NCBI GenBank assembly: GCA_028671895.1 | Contig: CM053803.1 | Span: 48,296,786 to 48,360,785, forward strand | Origin: Oenanthe sinensis | Taxonomy: Eukaryota > Streptophyta > Magnoliopsida > Apiales > Apiaceae | Direction of reading: 5' to 3' | DNA: 64,000 nt | Shown: piece by piece, positions 10,122-21,744 of the stretch | How positions within the stretch are numbered: position 1 is the first letter of the stretch | Layout of the letters: each line of letters opens with the position of its first letter | Translations under genes and position numbers: made by a program | Notes under the pieces: generated by a model | The model's database searches: none | What the model was told of the DNA's origin: nothing | The model's input: the letters and a program-made list of their open reading frames with translations, nothing else

Positions 10122-11580
10122 TCATTCCTCTACTTCTGACATAGAATAGGCAGTTTTTGCTAGAGCATGCGCCACACTATTCGCAGAACGATACACAAAT
10201 TTAACTAGCACCGGATTTATGTGCTTCAGAAGTCGAATACAATCACCTAATATAGTACCAAAGATAGCTTCTCCTGAATCCCCCTTACAAGCATTTACTA
10301 GCACCTGAGAATCTGTTTCAATAATGCATCATTCACTTATCTTTTTAATCAGCCACGAGAAAGTCTCTTTCATACCGATGGCCTCAGCCTCCCTCGGTGT
10401 CCATGACCCCTTCACCTTGCAACATGTACCACCCATCCATGCTCCCTACGAATTCTGCATTACACATCCTACTCCAATACTTCCATCGTTAAACACTGCA
10501 ACATCCGTATTAACCTTTACCCAGCCATATATGATCTCCTAATTCATTACAGGTGCCTTTCTTTGTTCTTAAACTCTGAGCTTCCTTCCAATCTGCCAGG
10601 ACATTTGTAGCTGCCATTCTAACTCCAAAAGGGAATCTGTTGATTCTTTCCCAAACCCATCTGTTCCATAGCCCCCAACTGATCATCCCCATTAAGATAC
10701 GTTGCTCCTTTGTACACGCCTCAAATACTCTACCAAATATCATAAATGTTATTTCATGTGATAAGGCTTGTATCACTTGTTGTAACCCTACAGTATGACA
10801 AACCGTGCGAGCAAAATCACATGTAAATAATACATGTGTATCCGTTTCTATTACGCTCTAATACCATGGGCACTGAGCATTCTGAACTACCTGTTTACTA
10901 GCTAAAGCAGACGCAGTAGGCAAGCATCATGTGCAAACACGTCATATGAATTGAGTCACTTTACCAGGGAGCTGCAACGACCATAATTTGTTCCAAAAAT
11001 GCCTATTACTGTTGTCGAACTCACCTTGTAACCATCTATAACAGCTCTTAACTGTAAATAGCCATTTGTCATCTAATAACCAAAACCAGACATCTTTCTT
11101 ATCAGTCATAGAAATAGGCACTCGTTTGATTAGTTCCACATCCCGACTATTGAAAACATCATCAATTACTTCCATATCCCAGCACTTTCCCATTTCATCC
11201 ATCAAATTGCTCATAGTAATTTCTTCCATGTAGTCAGGCATAGACGTTGTTAAACAACCATTCGCTTCACTTGGTAACCAAGGTATATGCCAAACTCGTG
11301 TGTCTTTCCCATCACCAATATGACATCTAGTCCCTGCCTTAACAACCTCCATAGCTGCTATTAAACTCCTCCATACATAACTAGGATTATTACCTAATTT
11401 TGCACTAAGAAATTGTGTATTATGATAGTACCTTGCTTTTATAATCCGAAAGACAAGCCCATTTGATTGTTGCAGTAATCTCCAACATTGTTTAGCTAAC
11501 ATAGCTAAATTAAATTTTCTCAAGTCTCGAACACCTAACCCTCCACATCCCTTAGGCTTGCACATTTTCGACCACGCCAT
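10122..11580 (-). pseudogene. LINE zf-RVT and RNase H-like region
   Basis: The 212-codon piece 11580-10942 starts MAWSKMCKPKGCGGLGVRDL, the standard C-terminal LINE segment, continues through a WRSLIAAMEVVKAGTRCHIGDG segment and ends in a zf-RVT-like part (WFWLLDDKWLFTVKSCY, FWNKLWSLQLPGK). 10776-10510 and 10304-10122 continue into an RNase H-like tail (HINPVLVKFVYRSANSVAH, ALAKTA). Stops separate the pieces. Confidence 0.85.
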
Positions 11581-12112
11581 CCACTTTACTCATTTTCCCA
11601 TAGCTCATTTCCCCATAAAAAACCATTCATCTTTCATTCAATTGCCTCACAAATAGTGGCTGGAATAAGAAAAAAGTTCATCCAGAAACTAGGGACCACT
11701 TGAGTTGCAGACGATAACAATGTTATTTTTCCTTGCTTAGACAGATCATTCATTGCCCAGCTCTGCACTTTATGATGCACTTTATCCTTTAGGAATCCAA
11801 ACACTTCATCTTTGTTACGTCATACACACATGGGCATTCCAAGATACTTTCCTGGTGTCTGTACCTCCTGCACTTGTAATACTTCACAGATTGTTGTTCT
11901 CTCTCCAGTCTTCGTATTTGGACTAAAAATAATATTAGACTTATTATAATTAATCACTTGTCCAGATACATGTTCTTACTTTTATAAAATAGTCTTCATG
12001 GTAGTAATCATCTGCAAATAACAGGTGAGAGACATGTGGAGCCCCTCTCGCTATTCTACAGCCATGTATTAAACCATTCTCTTCATAAATTTGCATCAAC
12101 CCACTTAAGCCT

Positions 12113-12694
<582 letters not shown>

Positions 12695-13120
12695 GTAGAC
12701 AAGTGTGTTATTAATATTTTCGGGTTATTCTCCTATAGCAAAGAACTGTTGGCAAAAAATATAGATATCTTTTCCAACTATGCTCCAGTAAGCTTGAAAA
12801 AATGATGGATTCAACCCATCAATGCTGGTGCCTTATCCGGGTGCATGGAAAATACAGCAGCCTTAACTTCGTCATCATCAATTGGCGCTACAAGATCATG
12901 TTTATGGTCCACACTCAAATGTTTAAACTAAATTCTGTCAGGCAGATTGTCATCCCTATTTGTTGTATGAAATATAGTTTCAAAATACCCAGTAATAAGT
13001 CCTTGGATCTCCTCATCTATTTCTCTCCAAACTCTCTCTTCATCATTCAGCCTTCTGATTTTATTATGCTCCTTCCTTCCCGATGCATACTTGTGAAAAA
13101 ATCTAGTGTTTTTATCCCCA

Positions 13121-13920
13121 TCACACAGTCAAAATTGTTTGGCTCTTTGGAGCCAAAATATTTCTTTTTCTCAGTAATTTCATGTATTTCCATCGAGCTT
13201 CCCCATATTGCTGAATGCCTGCCTCATCTCTCCTCGATCTAAACCTCTTCATATCAACTCTATACTTCCTCAACTTAGTATTCATATCTTTGACCAGATT
13301 CCCACCCCACTCTTCTAATTTTGCACAACATTTCACCATTTTGTCCATTAAATCAGTAGCTGCCTCATCGTTCCAATACATTTGAACAATACTTCGACAT
13401 TCACTATCCTTAACTTACATATTTTCAAATTTAAATCTACTTGTTTTTTGCACATACACTTGCTTGTGAAGCTGTAAAAATAAAGGCATGTGATCAGCGT
13501 AGATTCCTCAAGCACTTGAACCTCATCCCCTGGAAATATATCAATTCACTCGTCTGTAGCTAACCCTCTGTCTAGCCTTTCTTGCACCCATCTCTCCGTT
13601 CCTCTCACCCGTTCTCAAGTGTAAATATCTCATGTAAACCCTAGGTCCCTCAGCCCACACTCCATTACAACCTCTGAGAATCCATCTAGTAGTACATTTG
13701 GATAACGTTGACCCCCCCATTTTTCCTCCATAGACATAAGATCATTATAATCTCCAATCATACACCATGGTAAACGTGATGCTACTGATAGCTCTCTTAT
13801 CATATTCCAAGCCTCCCGCCTTCTTCCCCTTTCTGGGAAACCGTAATATCTCGTATACTTCCATCTCCCCAGAGCTTCATAAATGCATTCAAAGTCAATA
13901 AAATTATTACAACTATTCAC
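13121..13920 (-). pseudogene. LINE endonuclease and linker fragments
   Basis: 13920-13630 reads as the middle of an APE-type endonuclease: a RYYGFPERGRRREAWNMI segment and LPWCMIGDYNDLMSMEEKWGG, which holds the conserved GD(F/Y)ND block. 13381-13121 is the Lys/Arg-rich helical linker before reverse transcriptase. Several stops lie between them. Confidence 0.8.
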
Positions 13921-14157
13921 AATCTTAATACCTCATTCATTTTTCCAAAATAGTGTGATCCCCTCCACTATGTCCTTGAACATCGACATCAAAGTAATTT
14001 ACAAAACCTAGTTTCTTACTCACCTTCTCAACTTTATTTTGTTTAACTAACGTTTCACTTAAAAATATTATATTGGGCCTTAAATGTGTATTGATTTAAC
14101 ATAGAAATCTAACTGTCCGTTTCCATGCTAAGAGACTCATAATCCTTGGTGGGCTTT

Positions 14158-15281
14158 TTAGGTATTATTCATATTCTCTTCATTATCTGTTCCATTATTC
14201 TCTCCCAATAACTCAGTATCAATCCGTTTCCTTTTTGACTTAAGAACTATATTTGCGGTTTCCATCTCCTCATCTGTTGTATTCACATCCCCTGTTTTCC
14301 ATCCCATGATTGTCGTATCCCTATCACGCTTCATCAACTCCCTATTTTCACGTGGTTTAACCCTAATCTCCTCCGTGTCCTCAGTCTTCTGTCGAATCAT
14401 CCCTTCAACCTCAATGAATCTCGCCACCTCCCGAACACCGCCATGTATGGTGGTTGTTCCATCTCTTTCAGGTTTATGTCCCCACATTCCAGTTCCCTCA
14501 CTCATATTTCTAAGCCACCTAGCACCTGTATTGTTCTTTGTATTCCCGGATGGTGCACGTAACCAAGCTTCATACGCTTTCTCCACCATTTTTTCTGGAT
14601 TTGCATAAACAACATTACAGTCGTGTTCTGAATGCCCAATGATCCCACGCACAAAACAAAATGTTCCCAACCTCCCATACTTAAAATTTAACCAGCTCCA
14701 GTTATCTCCCTCCCTCTTTATTTTCACTCTACGTTTCAATGGTTTCTCTACATTTATTGCAACTCGGATACGGATATATGACTTCCATCCTCCTTCAAAA
14801 GTAGCTGGGTCTGATTGAACGTATCTTCCAATAGATGAACCAACACTTTTGAGTATGCTTTCAAACAAGAAACCTCGTGGAATATCATAAATCTGAACCC
14901 ATATTTCAAGTTCTTGTAGTTTCACTGTCAATGGATCCTCACATTCCTTAACCTGGTGATAAACTAACATTGCTTGTTCAAATGACCAAGGTCCTCCATC
15001 AATAACCTTCTGAACATCTAACTTATGAAAAAACACAAACGAGTATTTGAGTCACCCATATCATGCAACTCCATCCCTTCCTTTGGCCTCCATAATCCTG
15101 TCACCACATTTTGCATTGCGTTATAATTTATGTTTTTGTCCGTCAGGAACTTTCCAACTAATACATAAGCCTGTTTTTGTGCCACAATCTCACTACTATT
15201 CACAATAATACCTCCTTCCTCCTCATTATATATTACCAAGTTTGCATACATTTCTTCCCGAGGAACCTCCGACCCTGCCAT
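14158..15281 (-). pseudogene. LINE ORF1 (DUF4283 and degraded zinc knuckle)
   Basis: Two overlapping minus-strand ORFs (15281-15018 and 15036-14158) form ORF1 with one frameshift. The DUF4283-like part includes VIDGGPWSFEQAMLVYHQV and DIPRGFLFESILKSVGSSIG. The knuckle FCFVRGIIGHSEHDC has Arg where the second Cys is expected, so it probably no longer binds zinc. The C-terminal half is charged and low in complexity. Confidence 0.8.
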
Positions 15282-15441
15282 GATCTCAGCTTTACAGGAT
15301 GATGTAATAGTACTACTATATAGATTAATTTGTATAAATGATTGTTATAGAATAATATGTGTATGAAGGATATTATGTAATCAAATCAATATAAGCTGTC
15401 ACACGAATAGAGAGAAAATTGTCAATCACGACAGAGATTGA

Positions 15442-15664
15442 GGGTGTTTGGGGCAGCTTAAATTTAAAATAAGTAACTTATTTTAATTTTTTTATACATA
15501 TTTTCAAAAAAAAATTAGATAAATATTCATTTTAGAATTTTAAAACCAAATATAATTTTCAAAAATGAAAATAAGTTACTTATTTTCAGAAGAAGTACAT
15601 ACATACTAATTTTTTCTGAAAATAAGCACTTATTTCCAGAAAATAATGGGGGCCAAACACCCCC
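15442..15664. mobile_element. MITE with GGGTGTTTGG inverted termini
   Basis: Left terminus GGGTGTTTGGGGCAGC and right terminus GGGGGCCAAACACCCC are inverted repeats, and the AAATAAGTAACTTATTTT segments pair further in. No clear target duplication, so hAT or another superfamily remains open. Confidence 0.75.
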
Positions 15665-16054
15665 ACTGTCTGTAGTTCAAATTTAAATCCAGCCGAATCA
15701 TTGAATTTGATCTTGAATCAAACCAAAATTTTAAATTGAAGTTAAATTTCAATTAAATATGATACATATTTCACTCCACTCTAACTAAACAAAATTAAAT
15801 TTATGAATCGAATCTTATTAAACAAATTCGAGCTCCTGGAATTACAGCCCTACCCGAGTAGTATGAGAAGGGAATCAAGTGAGCATATACTGTCGGACAT
15901 GTCTTCATAATTTTGTGCGGTTGTGGTTGATTACGAAAAGCAATTCGCCTACTTTATCTTTCTTACAAGCAACAAATTTACTACTGATTATCGCCTAGTG
16001 CCTACACGATAATGTTGTGATTTACTGATGACAAAGACGTTTCTTGCTTATATA

Positions 16055-16276
16055 CTCTCTTCGTTTCAAAATAATTGTCATTTTGACTTTGTACACATGG
16101 TTTAAGGTGTAAAAAAAGTTGTTGTTTTTACGATTTTCTTTTTATGAATAATAATTTAAGTATTATATTTTTATTCAAAAAAAAAATTGAAAAAATTATA
16201 TAAGCAAACAGTGTTTTTTTACACATCAAATTACGTGCAAAAAGTAAAAATGACAATTATTTTGAAATAGATAGAG
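16055..16276. mobile_element. Stowaway-type MITE
   Basis: Left arm CTCTCTTCGTTTCAAAATAA and right arm TTATTTTGAAATAGATAGAG are inverted repeats, flanked by TA (16053-16054 and 16277-16278). It ends 262 bp before the ATG of the C78 peptidase gene, within its probable promoter. Confidence 0.8.
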
Positions 16277-16538
16277 TATTTACAAAATAATAAAAACAAA
16301 ACCTTGAAATTATATTTTCAACAAAAATCTATGATTTTTTTTCATTACAAGTCTAAGCACCTGTGACTCACATAAATTAACATTGGGTCAGCCCATAAAT
16401 ATGTTTCGATCCAATTACAATACTGGGAAGGGAGAAAATAAGCGGCGGTGGTCCTGGAGTTAAGTTTAGGGTTGAGGTGATAAAATTTGAAATCCCCGCT
16501 TTCGCTGGATTTGAAAATCAAATCAAAATCGAGGAAAC

Positions 16539-18798
16539 ATGGATGATGATGATGATGATGCATCGACATGCCCAGTCTGTTATCTGCAACTTCCTCTGCC
16601 TCAACTCCAAAGGTTAGAATCAAATACTTATTTATTCTATTATTTTACTAGGAACTAGACTAGCATTATGTAATATACTATTATTGTTCTCTAATAATAA
16701 TCAATCACAATTATTTATTTTCTTATATTGATTGATGCTGATGCTGATGGTGGTGGTGGTGGTGGTGGTGGTGGTGATGGTGATGCTGATGCTGATGCTG
16801 AGTGACAGTCATGCAAATAGTCATTTTGAGGATGACACAGATATCCAATTGCCAATGCAAATTTCACCTGTTCATTCGGTATGTACGTGCTTGTCTTATT
16901 CAATCACTACACTACACTACACTGCGTTTCTTTTTCAAGTCCCTTGATTCATTTGCTGCGTTTTAGGCTGATACTGCCATCGTATTAAATCATTGTGGGA
17001 AAACCACTGCTGAATGTATATCGTCGAGGTGTCAGAGTAGTATTGGCTGCGGAAGGATGAATATTAATGAGAAAATTTCTTACTTGTGTCAATTACAAAT
17101 TAAGGACAACTTCTATGAGGTTAATGATGGTTTGATCAACTTGTTGACAGCACGGCTGGAACTAGATTATGGCAACTCAACTAGTCTATTGTCAGGTTCG
17201 GTTGACCATATTCAGAGTGCTAAATCAGAGGTTGCTGGATGGGGGTGTGGTTGGCGAAATATCCAAATGCTTAGTTCTCATCTACTTAAGCACAGACAGG
17301 AAGCCAGGGAAGTTCTATTCGGTGGATGCGGTTTTGTTCCTGATATTGCCTCTCTGCAGAGATGGCTTGAGTTATCGTGGGAGAAGGGTTTTGATGCACC
17401 TGGCTCTGAGGATTTTGATAACAACATTTATGGGAAAACAAGTTGGATTGGAACTACCGAGTGTGCTACGCTTTTTCGTTCTTTTGGGGTTCGTGCTAGA
17501 ATAGTTGATTTTTGTAGCAAGGAATTGGCATCAAAGACTTCATTTCCTCGTCCGAATCACAGAGGAAGGAGAACTCAAGTAAGTATAGCCAATAATAAGT
17601 TACAGGTTAATGGACCAATGGACAAGTATCTTCTTAAAGGGGATTGTAGTACTTCCCTAGTAGGTTCTACTGGGAAGGAGAGGCCTGCTCATCATCATGG
17701 AAAGCCGAGGGGTCAACATTCTCTTATTGATTGGGTTTGGAATTACTTCTCAGATAATAGATCGATTCAACTGAACAAGAATCAAGTCATTGCCAGTGAG
17801 AAACCGTAAGTGGATTTAACTTACGGATTTAAAGCTGTACTTACCAGACATTACATTGCTTTATGATGGACATACAAAGAATTTAAATTCCCAAAATATT
17901 CAATTTTGTTTCATACTTCCCACTCCTCAGTGATAAGAATTTTGTGTTCGCGGAACGGGCAGCATACTGATAAGTTGGTGTATTATATAAAACAGGCCCT
18001 TGTACTTCCAGCACGATGGTCATTCAAGAACCATTGTTGGGATTCAAGTCACATCGCAGTGTAAAGAGGGGCAACAATACAACCTTTTAATTTTTGACCC
18101 TGGGCATGTAAGCATTTTTTTTAGCAAGCGATTCAGTAAATTGCCTGCAATCTTTTTTTAAACAAGATAACAGGAGTACTGTTAGTATAAATAAAAAATA
18201 TGCTAGGATCAGACCATAAGATTGTTATATCACAAACCTTATTATTCGCACAACATCAGATCAACTAGTTTATAGTTATGTCTAATCTGCTTAGAAACTC
18301 CCTCTCCAGTCTTCAAGGTGTTTTAATAAATTGTTACTTGACACTTGTGTTAGTGGGAACTCTGAGGTTCCAGATACAATTGATGTGATCAAATATTTAT
18401 ATTCACCTGCAGCTACAAAACATATGCATTGGTTGGCTTGAGTGAGTTGTTTTAATGTATTCACACTCAGTTGGTGTCAGTTTCATCATTACATAATCTT
18501 GTTTGGGTTATTTGATTGTATAAACTTGCCTTCATAGATAACTCGAGATCTGGAGAGGTCTCTCAAAGACAACAAAGGTTGGCAAAGGCTGATAAAAAGA
18601 GGAGTTCACACACTACGGAAGGCTAACTATCAGGTTAAATTGTTGCTTAAGTTTGTCCGCCACTTGTTTCATTTAATAAATTTTATCACTTGATTGACTC
18701 AGCATTTGTTACAGATATGCTATATTGATCCTGGAATAGCTGGCGCAGAGGAGATGGAGGAGCTTAAGACCTTAACTAGTGATCGTTTTGAGTATTGA
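16539..18798 (+). CDS. ZUFSP/ZUP1-type deubiquitinase (peptidase C78)
   Basis: Six exons: 16539-16612, 16803-16878, 16967-17805, 17996-18107, 18538-18633, 18715-18798, total 426 aa, all introns GT-AG and in frame. The N-terminus has an acidic Asp6 run and a C2H2 zinc finger (CPVC at residues 11-14, then HANSHF with His28 and His32, completed by exon 2), the usual ubiquitin-binding finger of this family. The papain-like C78 domain follows: catalytic Cys144 in GWGCGWRNIQML, His339 in FQHDGHSRTIVGIQ, Asp364 in FDPGH. In animals ZUP1 cleaves Lys63-linked ubiquitin chains in genome maintenance; the plant role is inferred from family only. All catalytic residues are present, so it is probably active. 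UFSP2 is less likely because that protein lacks this finger. Confidence 0.93.
16734..16800. repeat. GAT/GCT/GGT trinucleotide repeat at a splice acceptor
   Basis: Trinucleotides of the type (GATGCT)n(GGT)n(GATGCT)n run up to the AG at 16801-16802 that ends intron 1 of the C78 peptidase gene. They replace the usual pyrimidine-rich tract. The reverse strand reads as poly-Pro/Ser, which is not a gene. Confidence 0.85.
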
Positions 18799-19654
18799 GT
18801 TTTAGACTCTTGAATTAACTTTCAGGCATATACTTCTTGCTGATTTTGTCAATATAAAAATTAAAACATGTAGATGCTGCTATTTTTGCCTTGTATTGCT
18901 GTTGTAATATGCAGGACTTGAAAAAGGCCTGATAGTGCCAGAAAAGCACGAAATTAATTTGTTAACTTAAAATTGTTGCAACTACCTTTGTTTGAGCGGT
19001 TGGCTAGCCTAACCACAAGGTCGTTGCGCTCTCAAACTCTCCTACCCGACAGTAGATCATTTCACTAACTCATCTTTTTCATAGGATATGCTATTGTGCA
19101 AGTGATCAGTAGCAGAATTTTATCATCTTTGTTTTGTTAAAATTTTATAAATAAATTAACATTTTTTATGATAAATTAATCTTGGCATTATAATGTTTTT
19201 TTTCATATAAGAATTTAAATAATTAGAATTCAATGTTAAAATGTATTGAAAAGGTAAAACCTATACAAGTGACGAGGCATATGGGCAACAAACTGTGCTG
19301 CGAGTCTTGTTGAATAACAAATTCAATTTTTTTAAATAAATATTCTGTCAATCCGCAGTCATGACATTCTTGTTCATAACCTTCTAAATTCTCTTAAGAA
19401 ATTCAACGGTGTCAGAAGTTAAAAATCCAAACGTATCAAAAGCGAAAACATGAACCTATGTTGGTTATTTCTACATGTCTGATCATGTTTACGCACTTTT
19501 GCATCTGTTGCTTTAGTCACCTCTGTCGCTTTAGTCACGGCCTGACCAACTATAAAAATCACATTACCAAATCCGTTCAAAGAAGAAACTCCGATGAGAT
19601 TAACATAAATACATCCCTTACCAAGTCATGTCTATATTTAAAATTTGATGTTCA
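18799..19654. other. 3' flank of C78 gene and spacer
   Basis: Holds the presumed 3' UTR of the C78 peptidase gene. No further supported gene or transposon terminus. Confidence 0.5.
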
Positions 19655-19662
19655 TGAGCATG

Positions 19663-20150
19663 CGGTGGCGGAGCCAACTATTAAAATCGGGGTGGGCTAA
19701 ACTAATTTTCCTTTTAAAAAAATTCCTTCAAAATTAATAATTGTAATATAAACTTAACATTATATTAATAATATTTATAATTTAATAGTTTATTAAATAT
19801 ATGTGTTATACATGTTATGTTAGATATCTCATATCTATAATATATTTGTATGAGAGTAAAAGTAAAGCTTACTCATAATTTTTTTAAAATTAAGATTATA
19901 TTGTCAAAATAAAATTATAAAATTAAATATAATATTATAAATATTTGTATCACATTTTTATGGTTAATAAGCTTATTATATGTTAAAGGTTATATAATAT
20001 ATACTTAAAAACAATTAAAAATTTATAAATAATATAAAATTTTAAATTTTGTGCCAAAAAAACATAACTGCAAACTATAAACTATAATAGAAACATTGTT
20101 GAAAATTTGAGGGGGGCCACGGCCTACGGCGAGGCGTGGCTCCGCCCCTG
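19663..20150. mobile_element. hAT-type MITE with 8-bp target duplication
   Basis: The ends CGGTGGCGGAGCCA and TGGCTCCGCCCCTG are inverted repeats. The exact 8-bp duplication TGAGCATG flanks both sides (19655-19662 and 20151-20158), as hAT transposases make. The inside is very AT-rich with no ORF. Length 488 bp. The GTGGCGGAGCCA terminus is common in plant genomes. Confidence 0.9.
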
Positions 20151-20415
20151 TGAGCATGTAACGCAAGATCATCTGATACTGATACTATGATGACGTCATA
20201 CGTTGTCATAATCTCTTTATAGGAGTAGCCAATAAAAGATCTTGAGCATGGTTGACTCCCAATGAATAATTCAAATTTCATATAATAAAATTTGAATTTT
20301 TTATTATTTAAAATGATGTTATGAATAATATATTTGACTGCGCAGTTGACAGATTAAACCAGTTTCTGCTGGTATATGATCATTAAGATAACATTATTCA
20401 AATCACTGAAAATAA

Positions 20416-21588
20416 GGGTAAACGAGCCAATTCATCACTATACTATACACCAACTTTCACTTTGGTCATCAGGTCAAAAAAACTTACAAAGACATCATTA
20501 AACAGATAATTTCTATCAATCATATCCTTAGACTTTTATAAACTTACACGATCATTAAATCTGAATTGACTTTAATGAAACGCCGTTAACTTTGTCACGT
20601 CATGTATAACATCAGCTTCACGTTGGCGGATGCATCACTAAACTATTTATCAACTTTCAGTTGAGACACTGAACGAAATTTAAAATTTAATTATATAATT
20701 GTTTTGATATAAATTAAATTGATTTAGTTAATTTAAGATTTAATTTAATTTAGTATTGAAGAAATATAAATATTCAAAATTTTACACACTTGCACAAATT
20801 ATCATTATAAAAAAAATGAATTGAAAAGTATGGGCATTTTTAAATATTCAGTCACTTTTATCAATTTATATATAGAGTTTTGGTATTTTTACAAAAGTAT
20901 TATTACTTTTGTTTAATTATATTTTAACCATTCAAGTATTAAAAATATTTAGGAAAAATTAGAATAATGGTACGAATCATCTATAAAAAATTATTGTTTT
21001 ATAATAATAATTTATACCATTAGCCTAATTTCTGATCAATTGTAATTTTAAAATTCATTCACTTTTATTGAAAGATTACAATTTTTGTATAAACATTCAT
21101 TCGCTTGTATAGATTTATAGGTATATAGATTAAATTAGCATGTACATTTTAAAATTTAGTTAAGTGTAATCATTAGAAAATTAAATTAAATATTCAAAAA
21201 CTCTAATATTTTGGTACATTCATTAATATCAAAAAATTAAATTAAAAAATGTGATATGTTTTATGATCATATAAATTAAATGGATGCATTAAATTTCAAA
21301 TTTAATTGGTCTAATTAATTTAAAAGTAATTTAATTTAAATCATTTAAAATTAAAATTAACTGGTGACCTGATTGAAAATTATTGTAAAATTGAGTGGTA
21401 AATTAACTAGTACACTGTACTTGAAATTGTCATGTCACCACTTTCCGTTAAAATATTTAACGGATTTAATATTTCGTATGCATTTGAAAGTTTTTAATAC
21501 TTAAATTGTTTGACTGTAAGTTTTTTTCACCTGATGATCAAAATGAAAGTTGGTGTATAATACAGTGATAAATTAACTCATTTATCCC
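20416..21588. mobile_element. Mutator-type non-autonomous element
   Basis: Arms of about 75 bp are inverted repeats (left GGGTAAACGAGCCAATTC, right reverse-complement GGGATAAATGAGTTAATT), both followed by ATACACCAACTTTCA. The perfect 9-bp duplication TGAAAATAA lies at 20407-20415 and 21589-21597. The 1173-bp element is AT-rich and lacks a transposase. It ends 157 bp beyond the stop codon of the TMEM120-like gene. Confidence 0.92.
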
Positions 21589-21744
21589 TGAAAATAAAGA
21601 TAAAACTTTGGTGACTGGGCAGTACAGAATTTCTAACACTGAACTACATGGGAATATAAAGTTCAAAATGCTGACACTGAAAATCTAAGAAAATGAATAT
21701 CATATCTTTTATACTAACTACATAGGCTCTTGTGAATCTATGAT

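Noticed and set aside
15669..15690. AGTTCAA near 15675 as target duplication partner of the LINE tail (GAGTTCAA before the T run at 10034)
   Set aside because: Only seven bases match and an unrelated MITE lies between; too weak to fix the LINE 5' end.
16345..16623. Minus-strand His-rich ORF overlapping the C78 gene start
   Set aside because: It is the antisense of the Asp-coding GAT repeat in exon 1.
16715..16903. Minus-strand poly-Pro/Ser ORF and plus-strand Val/Met-rich ORF
   Set aside because: Both are shadows of the GAT/GGT repeat in intron 1 of the C78 peptidase gene.
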